Assembly (NCBI GenBank): GCA_031772625.1
Contig: CM062816.1
Coordinates: forward strand, 829,920,556-829,984,555
Reading direction: 5' to 3'
Length of the DNA: 64,000 bases
Origin: Pinus tabuliformis
Lineage: Eukaryota; Streptophyta; Pinopsida; Pinales; Pinaceae
The notes beneath the pieces are model-generated. The model had not been told where the DNA came from, did not search any database, and saw only the letters and a list, made by a program, of their open reading frames with translations. This document shows, piece by piece, positions 1 to 10,129 of this stretch; the first letter of the stretch is position 1; each line of letters starts with the position of its first letter. A program made the translations under genes and the position numbers.

Positions 1-2011
1 TTCTCGTCTTCTTGATTCCGGCGCCGCAAACGGTTCGAAAAACGGTCGCCGTATGAGGAAGTTATGGCAAAAAGAAGAATTTGTCCATAACATTAGAAAT
101 TTTAATTTTTCAAAAAAAAATTAAAAAAGGAATATTCTGCCTGGCACGAAATCCGAGGTAACCACCAAACATTAAATGTAACTGCAGTTAAGTTGGCGGA
201 ATTTTGGCAGGAGGGCCAAATTTGACGGACCCGCCATAATTGGCGGAGCTATCTAGAGTTAACTAAAGTTAGCTGGAGTTTTTCTAGGGGCAAACTGGAG
301 AAACTTTAAATGGCCATAACTTTGGCTAGGAAAGTCGGTTTTGGACGAATTTTTTTTTGATTTTGGGTATTTTCAACCTTCTGAAGCCATTGGTGTAGGT
401 CTTACAGCCATCTAAGGTCATTTGTAGAGGTTTTGGAGCCGTGAAAGTTCTAGGAGCCACCAGGGCCCAGTTTTGTGAAGACTGTATAGGGTTGGAGGTA
501 TCCATTGGAGGTGATCCAATAGTCAATCCTGAAGGATTCAAGTGTTTTGAATCCATTTTTACCATATATTTCTCATGTAGATGCTTCTATTCAGCTTTAT
601 TTTCAATTTGAGCATTTAATAAAAACAAGGACAAGCCCGGTTGGGAGCTTTGGACCCAGCAGACGTAGCCCTGGAGGGGGTGAACTGCTTTATCAACTTC
701 TTTTGCATTTTTGGTTGATTTATTTTGCAGATAAAATTCGTTTTGATGTGTTAAACAATAAAAGGAAATAACTCTGCTATGCTTAAATGGGTCATGAACA
801 GTTGAAAATTTCATGTGTTTTCTTTCTGCAAGACATGGAAATCTTTTAAACATGTTTAATTCTGAATGAATACCTTGCAAACAAATTTCAAGTAGTTTCA
901 AATTCATATCAATATTCAATTGTGTGCTAATTGTTGTGAATGATGAAATTCTATTGTCAGTATTAGTGTATGTAATTGATTACTTCATTGTGTATTATAG
1001 CTCCAATCTCACCCTTGATATTTGTGATGTTGCATTTATGGCCTATGGCAACCCCTCCTTCCAAACCTGGTCCAAATACTTAAAAAACAGTGTTTTACTC
1101 CCTATACGCGACATTTCGTTGAGCTAAACGCGTGTGTATGCGGGTTAGTGTATATCCAACCCACGTTTATGTCTTAAAACACTTAAAAAAATTAAATCTT
1201 CTTAATTTCAGGCGAAGATCATGAGTTGTACCAGTTGATTACCTATTAGTTCCCGTGGCCCATCTGTTCCCAACGAATTCCCAACTAAAAAAATACTTTG
1301 GGAGAAGTATAAAAAGGCTTCAATGGGAAGGCCTAAAGGAGGAGAGAATAGAGAGAAAATTACTCTGCTGATATTATCCCTAATAAGGTCTGAAGATCCT
1401 TGTGCTTCCAACACTTCCCCCATTACAGGAAACCGTTGTTTCCTTGAGTTATAATGTCACTTCACTAGTTGAGATATCTTTGTATGAGTCATGGAAGGAG
1501 CATTTTGAAGACTTGGGATTGGACGGATCCGGAGGACGGTTCCGCTTGGAGCCAGCAAGGGGAAGATTCAGGTGGTATCATTCCTTGCTTTGTTTTAGTT
1601 ATATGCAATGAAGAAACATTTGTCTTGTTCCTGAAATAAATATTCTTTATGCATATGATGTTATTGTTATGATTCATATATGAATAGTTGTTTCAATTGT
1701 ATAACTAACCACCTTTCAATATATTATGAAATTGATTTCTATATGATACTTGGTCCATATATTGCTATGCTTCTTTGAATTAGTTGTTTTGCGGGTTCAA
1801 GGATCAAGAGGAACTCCAAGATGGTTTTGACTCTAGCTGGATCTACCCAAACGAAGGACCCCCAGGTGCACCTCTCTTTGTGTAGTTTGCTTATTAAGTA
1901 TCATGGCTATGTGGAATGATTGTTTTTTTATTGTAGATAACCCCTGCTCTGCTAGGGTGTTGACCCAAAACCCTAGGGAACTTTTGTCCCTTAACATTGT
2001 GATATGTTGTG
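1..2011. other. Non-coding flank left of E1; no gene recognised
   Basis: AT-rich sequence with no open frame longer than about 110 codons and no recognisable domain. AATAAA-like signals occur near 618, 757 and 1636. A short stretch at 1103-1160 carries TATACGCG and CGCGTGTGTATGCG words like those repeated in the E4 LTRs. It may be an eroded LTR, but I cannot find its ends. The last five bases before E1 (2012-2016, CTACA) are the left copy of the E1 target-site duplication. Confidence 0.5.
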
Positions 2012-3229
2012 CTACATGTTATGCTCCTATACCAATAGGTGTCATATTTCATGATTGACTTGATTAGCTTTGCAATATGTACATACTTTTTCTTGTTGCA
2101 AAGGTTTTCCATATTTTCAAAAAATCAAAAAATTTAAAAAATTTAAAGAGGATATACCCTAAAAGAAAAATCAAAGGGTAAAAAGATAAATGGTCAAAAG
2201 AAAAAATGAAAAGAAATGAACCCCAAACAAAAAGGACCAGGAAAGTGTGCAAGTCCAAATGCCACTACTATTTCATTTTTGTAAATAAAGCATCATGTAC
2301 AGCTTGTTGAACTTTTTACCACAATTGATAAATGGTCAAAAAGCTTAATCTTGGCCAACTCATGATTGAATTTCCTTTTTTAGAGATAGAGAATAAAAAT
2401 CTGTCCAAACTGTTTAGACTTGGCAGATAAGTAGATAGGTAGAGAAGCAAAGGAGCTCAACTATTTAAACTGAGCCCTTGGATGTAATAAGTGCAGATTT
2501 AGATAGGCTTGTCATGTAAATAAAAGAAAAGTTGAAAGGGGTTTGCTAGTCCAAGTGCACCCAAAGAAAAAGAAGAAAAAATGATAGGCACAGTAGGCTA
2601 GGTAAGTAGTTTTTTCTGGTGTAGCAGAAGCATACTTGTCATTGATTTTGTCTCTCAAGATGTTTATCTTACTAGTATTACAAATACCATAGAAAATGTT
2701 TGGATACAGATCAAGCAAAGCATGACTAACTCCGCTTCATCCCTTTCCCAAATCATTTACTAAATTCCCCCAGAGATATTAAGATCTGCTTAAATATCCT
2801 TAAAGTCACTCATTCCTTTTTTATCAGATGCCTAAGTAAATCCCCATTTTACTTAGGGAAATCGCCTCATTTCTTGTATAAATCCCTGTTGTTTCCCTTT
2901 TTTCCTAAGTTTTTAAACATTATGACTTGGTGCTTTACAATTCACTTTTTCATATTAACTTTAGTTTTATTATTTAAATCTCGCCTCATTCCCCGTTCCC
3001 GTATTATATTTATAATAAAAATCCCAATTATTTATATTTCCCGTCCTCCGGGTTATATAACCATATTTGTTGTTTTAAAAGGGATTAATAGCTTATCAGG
3101 AGCTTATTAATAACCTCTGTGCACATAACCTCGGGATTAATTAACCTTTGGTTAATTAATAACCTAACTTAAAAACCTGACCACCAATAAAATCACTCCC
3201 GAAACCATTAAAGTCGTGGTTAATTATAG

Positions 3230-3600
3230 CGGTCCCACCACTTAAAGCCTCCGCCACCTCCAACGAGTGCCCACCGTCCAATCGGTGCCCTCCCATCGGA
3301 CGGTCGAGATCTATATCGCTATCCCTCCATCCGCCAAACTTTACCACTCGAGGGATTTGCGGTATCGCCGACCGTACCAGGACGCGTGTCACACTCCCAC
3401 GCTGCTCGCGGCCCTCCCGTCCGAAACCACTTTAGCCCATAAGAGGTTCGGGGTAAAACCGCTTACCACCCTCCGCTACGCGACATGATGTCCCGTCATG
3501 CTGACGTCATCCGCTCAATAAATGCCAAAAATACCCGCCAAATCAATTTTTGTTAAATAAACAATAAAATGTCATTTTCACCCCGATTCTCTGCAAATTG
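3230..3600 (+). promoter_or_regulatory. GC-rich CRE-bearing segment upstream of the E1 LTR ORF
   Basis: This stretch is much more GC-rich than the AT-rich LTR around it. It contains the 8-bp palindrome TGACGTCA (3502-3509), a classic bZIP/CRE site, followed by AT-rich TAAATAAAC. It ends about 300 bp before the ATG of the LTR ORF. The 3' LTR copy keeps the palindrome at 18090-18097. It could be an internal promoter or enhancer. That role is inference; the composition and the motif are directly visible. Confidence 0.35.
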
Positions 3601-3912
3601 TGCTCCATGCAAAATACGTCTGGTCGACTGTTCAAGCAGTTAGCCCGTCACCTAGCTAAGAAACTCCAGCGTCGTGCTCGGCAATCCGCCATTCAAGCTG
3701 CAGATTCACATTTTTACCTCCGCAATCCAGGTATTTATCCATTTTTGCCCTGCAAACCTACAATTTCACTTTTCCACTGAAAATTCTACCTGAGAAAGCC
3801 AACTTTGAGTTGAAATCAGCCTATTTAGTCCATAAAAGACTCCTAAACCTACTGTTTAGTCCAATTCTCCACAGAAAACCCAAATTCCAGTTTGAACACA
3901 CAAGAACCAAAC

Positions 3913-6900
3913 ATGGAAGCCCCCATAGCCCTGAAAGTCGCGCCCATGAACGCGCCTCATAAAGACTTAAATTATCTACCCTCGGCCGACAGATATTTCC
4001 AAATAAAAGACTTATCTGGTGACATGAATCATCTTCAGACCTTCTACCAAATTAGAGATACTCATCTAAGAAAATCTGACATTTTTGGACTGTGGGAATC
4101 AAACCTTCCCAAGTACTTCTTGCCCTCAGTCCAGGTTTTTCCAGACATCATTCACCAATGTCGTGCTAGCTATGACCCTGTCCACAAAGCAGTTATGTCT
4201 CCTTCCCAAACTATCCTCTTTTCCATAACTGCTGAATCCATCAATGAAATGATACATTTCCATTCCATTGAGCCCCTTGCTCGTCTTTCCATGGGATTTT
4301 TGCTTGAACAAGCTTCTTAATTGCCCAACTCAAAGATAACCTGTATTGCTCAGATGCTCATGAAACCAAACTTCCAGCCCCAAGGCCCACCTCCCTATTT
4401 ACATACCTGGTTCACTGAGACTGGAAAACTCATTCTTGACATGATATCCTTGATCTTGGGATTTAAGTCCAGTGAATATGTGGATGATATCACCATGGTT
4501 CTATTATCTATCTTTACTCCAAGACAACCCCCTGCTATCAAGTATGACTATGCCACTTTTATAGCCAACAAAATCCATGACCAATTCTTGAATTTGGATA
4601 AAGAAGGAGTTTTCAAATACACTTCTTTTATATACCATCTTTTGTTATATTATCAACCAGACAACTTTCCATTTCCCATCAAGAAATTGGACTCAAAAGG
4701 AAATCGAAGGTCTGTGATCTTTTGGAGCTCAATCTTCCATAAATGTGACTCCCCTTATACCTATAGTGAATTCATTGACTTATTTGTACACCTAGCCTCC
4801 ACTCTGTTGATATGAGCTCCTCCTCCTAGGATTACTGGTGACATGAAGAAGATTTTGTAGCTCTCCAAAAAGTACAGGATAGGTGACTGGTACCTCTACC
4901 AAAATCACACAGAAATCAGAATGTATGGATGTGAACTTTGCCCTTTTAAGTTGCCTAGATATGTGCCCATGAGGTTATTTGCATTAGAATATTTCAGGCA
5001 GATCATCTATGCAGACTTAACCCATTTTTGTAATGTAAAGAAGAAGGCTCAGCTGAGAATCAAAAACCAGTTAGGCCCTTATGTCATCAATTCTAGGGAT
5101 GCGTGGGAAGATGCTGAAAAGATCTTAGAAGACCACCTTAGATTCAAGAAGAGTTTTCAATGGGTGCCATATGACCCATGTAGTTTCATAAGTGACAGAA
5201 GGGTAAGAAACAGTCTATCAGTATATGTACATCATAGGATCCCAAAAATTGAACAGTATGCAAATCAGGAAGAATGGGTAGAAGGGACATTAATAGAGGA
5301 AATTAGTGAACAAGAAAAGATGGAAAAAGCTATGAAAGATCTTGAAAAAACCCTTGACCTGGACTCTTTTGGACAGGTATCTTTCAAGTGGCCTCAACAA
5401 TCAGGAGTTGGGACATCCTCTGTTGGAACTTCTCAGCAGCCTGCACAGAAAACCAGCACATCAGTCACAGGGACTTCAAAGGGTAAAGAGGTAGAAACTA
5501 CAGAGCAGCCAATAATGATTGATCAGCCAGGGGGGTCCAAAGAACAGGAACAAGTACAAATTCCTCCAACCCAATCTAAAGCAGCAGAAATCCCAGCATT
5601 ACAAACTCCTCTAAATGAGGAAAGAAGCAAGAAGAGAGACAGAGAAGAGGCCACACCTATTAGTGGACCTGCTGAACAACCAGGAGCAAAGAGACAAAGA
5701 CTGAATCCTCTGTCAGAAGAGGAAATCATTGAAGAAACGACAGACAGTCTAAGAGGTGAGAGGGTAGTCAGCCAGCAAACTTCCCCAGTGATAGATACAT
5801 CAACTAGCTCACATAGGCAGGAGCTAGAGAGGCAGCACAGTGTAGAGGTATCGTCCACCAAGCCACAAAGCAAACATTCCTCAGACATTAAACGGACTTT
5901 CATAGAAATTAAAGCTAAAAATGATCCTGTGAGGATTCAGATGTACAATCAATACTTGAATATGGCCCCTTCAAACCAGCAAAGGTTAATGTCTACCTAT
6001 GACATTAAAGAAGGCAAAATGTTAATGAGTTATTTTAAGCCAAAGGTACAGCAACCCCAGTCGGCAGCAGATTACATCAGAACAAACTTGGAGGTCCTAG
6101 CCAAAGACATTCATCCACTGGACCAAATTGAACTTCACAAACAGACTGGGGAAATGGTTTATTCCACACTAACTGGCAAAGCAATGTTGGCCCACCAGTT
6201 ACAAAGTTCCTTAGACAACACAATAGCTCAGTTGCATTGGGAGAAAGCCTCTTATCTAGCCAAAGATAACATAATCAAATCCTTAGAAGAGATCATCATG
6301 GAACTAGGACATGACCCCAAAGATACTAAAGGAATAAAGGCACTAATCAAGAAGAAGGAAGAGGACATTGCTGCCCTGAGGAAACAGCTGAAGCTACCTC
6401 CTTCAAGGCACCCTCAGACTGCAGAAATCATAGAGCAGAAATCAGAGGAAGACATGATGGACCTGCTCATGAAACTCAATGAAAGATTAACTGATACAGA
6501 GCAGGCACTTGAAAAAGCATTAAAAGAGAAGCAGGGAGAGTCGACCTCCCAGCCACCTGAGGTAATCCCTACAGTCACAACTGCAGTCCCTTCAACAATT
6601 GGACTAGCATTGGCTCCTAATGTCCCAGTGCCACAGCAGAAGTAGTTACAGGTACAGAAACAACAACAACAGCACCAGGCAGCAGTACAAGTATGAGCAC
6701 AGAAGAATTGATAAAGGCCATGGAAGAATTGAGACTCCAAGTGTCAGAATTGAAATGAGTGAAAGAGAAATTGGCAAAAGTAGAAAAGAGTTATGATAAA
6801 TCCAAAATAAGTGTGGCAGAGAAAATAAGAGAGGTTAAAGCATTAGAGAATAAAGTGAGAACATTAGAGAAGGATCTCACTTTGGATAAGCCTCTGGCAG

Positions 6901-7568
6901 AAATCAAAGGAATTCTTTGGACCAACATCAATCAATCCCTAAGTAATGTTTGGCCATCTATCCAAACTATCTATGAGCAGGTTGACTTAGTGAATGTAGC
7001 ACATGGAGAAATTCAAAAATCAAGAGCTTTATTAGGAAAAATGCCTGATCAAGCCAACCGGCTCATACATTTTTTGAATAACAGAAATAGAGAACAGCTG
7101 GAACAACTCGGCATCCCAAACAGGACAGGCACCATTTTGGAAATCAAAAGAGTTCTAACCAAGAGAACTTTAATGCAGAATTTGGAAAAAAGATGTCAGG
7201 ATATGCAAGTAGAAATTAATTCTTTCATGGAAATGTTTACAGTTTTGTAGGATAAAGGGCTACCAAGTATTTTAGGAAATAATGATTGGCTTATGAAACA
7301 CACAGATTATGTACATAAGTTGAACACATATGTTGTTGATCAAGTTAATTCATCAACAAGTGCTTCAGGAGTAAAAGCACTCCCCACAGGCCAAACTCTC
7401 TATGATAACTTAGAAAACTTATTTTATATTGAGCATGAGGTAAAACATCTGTTTCAGCTCCAGCCTAATTTTTTCAGATATACAGAAACTGATGAAACAC
7501 TGAGGAAACTTCAGAGGCATAAATTTCCAGAGCAACAATGGTGGGAAGACATGTTGGGGATTTTGTAA
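3913..7568 (+). pseudogene. E1 LTR-encoded protein (5' copy), broken
   Basis: This reading frame of about 1,218 codons lies in U3 of the 5' LTR. I begin it at the first ATG of the conserved stretch (MEAPIALKV). The frame stays coherent through nonsense codons at about 4318, 4813 and 4858. It then shifts at about 6627, where this copy lacks one base relative to the 3' LTR, and meets further stops near 6757 and 7248. Layout: a hydrophobic, aromatic N-terminal region of about 470 codons, a Ser/Thr/Gln/Glu-rich middle (about 5390-5900) with a basic KKRDRE patch, and a heptad-rich coiled-coil tail (about 6200-7560). No PR, RT, RNase H or integrase motif is present. A KIHDQFLNL...FIYHLLLYYQ segment resembles AILDFRFNS...YYSAYVMDMLYF in the E2 LTR ORF. 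Function unknown. Confidence 0.72.
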
Positions 7569-7903
7569 ATTTCTCTTGGGTAAAACGTACATTTTGGGCT
7601 ATTTTTCCGTGATAAAGATAAACAGAGATAAATGAGGCTCAAGCGTGTCAAAGTATATCTGATCAAGGTCAAAGAATGTCCGCAATGACGGAGTAGCCAA
7701 CACAGAGTATCAGTGGAAGACAGCTGTAAACCAACTCGCAGAACCTACCTCCAGCACATCCGACAAAGATGGAACAGCCAGCACAGCATCGATTCATCTT
7801 TTCCCTGTTTTCGAGACTGTTTGTCTCTATCTTTTGTAAAAAAGGGATTAGTCATCACTAGATATTATCTCTATCAAATATTTTGTAAGATATTTTGATA
7901 TTT

Positions 7904-7913
7904 TATATAAATA
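7904..7913 (+). promoter_or_regulatory. TATA box of the E1 5' LTR
   Basis: TATATAAATA is followed by a C-run and lies about 80 bp before an AATAAA, which is the usual spacing of U3/R signals in LTRs. The 3' LTR keeps TATAAATA at 45340-45347. Transcription would start near 7935, downstream of the LTR ORF. Confidence 0.6.
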
Positions 7914-7982
7914 CCCCCCCAAACGAAGTATTTGGGGTTGGTGGGTATTCATAGATTTTGGTTGTAATACTGAAACTTTTGG

Positions 7983-7988
7983 AATAAA
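7983..7988 (+). terminator. Polyadenylation signal of the E1 LTR
   Basis: AATAAA lies about 70 bp after the TATA box and is conserved in the 3' LTR at 45417-45422. This is the expected place for the R-region polyA signal. Confidence 0.5.
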
Positions 7989-8745
7989 AAGTTGTTGGAA
8001 CCATCTATTGTCTAGCCTACTAGATGAGGAATTGATGTAGAAGACTTGTCACAGAATTCTTGAATTAAACTCTAGATCAATAAGTCCTCTATATCTCATG
8101 TTTTAAATTTTTCTTGTTTACTATATCATCTGTGTTTCATAATCTGAATGGTAAAGAAAAGGATTAATTCAGAATTTGCTTAAACTGCACTCTATCTTCA
8201 ATCTTTATTACTCTCTATGTTTTCTTCCGAATTAATATAAGCAGTGAATTCTTAGTTGCTCATGCTTCCTGATTCTTGCATTTTGACTATTTGCTAAGGA
8301 ATTCTTAATTGCTCCTTGCCGGTAATCATCCATTTTCTCTCTTTCAACATGCCGAAGGATTCTTAATTGCCATTCATCCATTGAGTCCATTCCATCTGAT
8401 TCCAACTTGTATTTGTCCCGTGCTTGACTACCTTGCTCTGTGATACCATCCTCTGTTAAGAAACCAAATCCATAAAGCCATACTTCTTTGACTCCATCAT
8501 GCCCAATGGACTGAACTATTTATTTTGCCTCACTGTTCTGTTGAATTCCACCACTCAAACCCAAAACAAAACCCTTGAAATTCACATCTAGCCTAACATA
8601 TTTCAAAACAAAGCTAAATCATAAAGAGAGAGCCCTCTCTGGATGCATATTGGCTAGAATCTGTATTTAAAAGATTGGTCTGGGGTTACCTTGGTCGTAT
8701 TCCCTTTCTTACAACTTTGGGGAACAACCTAAGTGATAACATCAT

Positions 8746-8763
8746 TGGCGACTCCACTATGGA
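8746..8763 (+). other. E1 primer-binding site
   Basis: TGGCGACTCCACTATGGA begins 4 bp after the LTR end. It closely resembles the Arg-tRNA-type site TGGCGACTCCACTGGGGA typical of Ogre/Tat elements, with two mismatches. It fixes the LTR boundary and the + orientation. Confidence 0.85.
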
Positions 8764-8971
8764 TTGAATACTTTGTTTGTTGTTGCTATTTGTTTTAAAC
8801 AGTTGTTTCAAATTCTTGATCAGTTCCTTTTTACAAAGTCTTTAGGAAAGTTCAAAGTTCCAATATCTAAAAAATTCCTAGAAGATTCTGTCAAAGTTAT
8901 ATTGTTAAATCATTCCAAGAAAAAACCAAAAATACACCTAGAAACTGGCTCCAAAGAAGATCTGTTACACT

Positions 8972-10129
8972 AGATTAAACTCGGATCCAAATCCCCCACC
9001 TGTCTTTGAAAATCCTAATCTTATTCCTAGGATCCTTAGAGGCCAAGAGAGCCAATAACGTTCTGCTAGTTCACACCTTGACAAACATTTGCAGAACCCT
9101 ATCCAATCTGAGCTTACATCTGGGAAAACACCAAATATTTCTATCATTGCTGCTGCGTCTTCAATTTTCCCATCAGCACCTCAAGCAGCCCTTTCCACTC
9201 CTCCATCTACAGCATACATTTCCAGTGTTATCCCCGCCCTTCCAGTTGTCACTCTTATATCTGCAAACATGGCAAACCGATATGCTCCCCTGCAATTACC
9301 TGCAAATCCAGGGGCCATGCCTCAAGATTATCAAAGTAAAATCACCTATTTTGATGGTACTGGCACTTACACAACTCAACAACATACCAAGAAAATGACA
9401 GATTATTTTGAAAACTATGAGATTGATGATGATGATGTCAGAATGAAAGTATTTGTGCAAAGTTTAACTGGAGATGTCAGAACATGGTTTAGAGCCCTCC
9501 CTGCAAACAGTATAAATGACCCTCAAGCTCTTTATCAGACCTTCTTGAATAGATGGGAAAAGAAGAAGGATCCTCTCCACATTTTATCAGAATATGAAGG
9601 CTTAAAGAGAGGTACCCAAGAAACTATCCAAGATTACTGTACCAGATTCAATAATGTCTACAATGCTATTCCTCAAAATCTCAGACCTCCTCTAGATTTG
9701 GCCTTGATCAAATTACCTGATGCATTCGATTTAGATATGGCATACCAACTTAGGGAAAGAGCTCCTCGAGACTTAGAGGAGATGCAGAGTATAGCTGTCA
9801 GCGTTGAAGCCAACCTGATTTCTAAGTGAGCTCGAGCCAGCGCTGAAAGGAGGACACCTTTCAAAGAAGAACCTTTTGCATTTGAACAGAAATTAGATGA
9901 TATTATTAAAGGAATGGATAGACTTGGTGATAGATTATAAACAATTGAGAGGAAATCCCCTTGGGATGGTCAACCGAGCAATACTGGGAGAAATCTAAAT
10001 TTCAGAAAAAACCAGAATCCTAATACTAGAAACACTGGGCCTGACCAAAACATTAGGCCTCCATTCCAGGAAAATTATGCTGAAGCCTCAACTTCTGATC
10101 AACCAACAGAAGATGCTCAAGTTAACTTA
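8972..10129 (+). pseudogene. E1 gag region
   Basis: The frame begins near 8972, is broken by a TAA at 9056, and is open again from about 9089 to the TGA at 9827-9829. After another TAA near 9938 it runs in the same frame into pol. The capsid-type retrotransposon gag fold lies at about 9330-9700 (YFDGTGTYTTQQH, then MKVFVQSLTGDVRTWFRALP, then YEGLKRGTQETIQDYCTRF). No CCHC zinc knuckle is visible between the capsid part and the protease, unlike E3 and E4. The product would form the particle core. Gag and pol are in one frame, so the native gene probably made a single polyprotein. Confidence 0.85.

Larger units (their letters stand above)
2017..8741 (+). repeat. E1 5' LTR (6,725 bp) containing an ORF
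   Basis: It matches 16621-22280 plus 45136-46173 along its whole length, with point differences and short indels. It runs from TGTTATGCTCC to GATAACA and is directly followed by the PBS. A TATA box at 7904 and an AATAAA at 7983 place R at roughly 7935-8005, so U3 is about 5.9 kb and U5 about 0.7 kb. The long ORF at 3913-7568 lies wholly in U3. This LTR is far longer than the usual few hundred bases to 2 kb. Confidence 0.92.
7569..8741 (+). other. E1 LTR promoter region, R and U5; non-coding
   Basis: The stretch after the LTR ORF holds the core promoter (TATA at 7904), the AATAAA at 7983 and about 0.7 kb of U5 without a credible reading frame. The corresponding 3' LTR segment begins at 22147, is cut by E2 at 22280, and resumes at 45136-46173. 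Confidence 0.7.

Noticed and set aside
587..919. 110-codon - strand ORF in the left flank
   Set aside because: Short, without a motif, and overlapped by other chance frames.
8764..8973. 69-codon ORF immediately after the E1 PBS
   Set aside because: It is in a different frame from gag, without a motif, and gag coding signal appears in another frame from about 8972.
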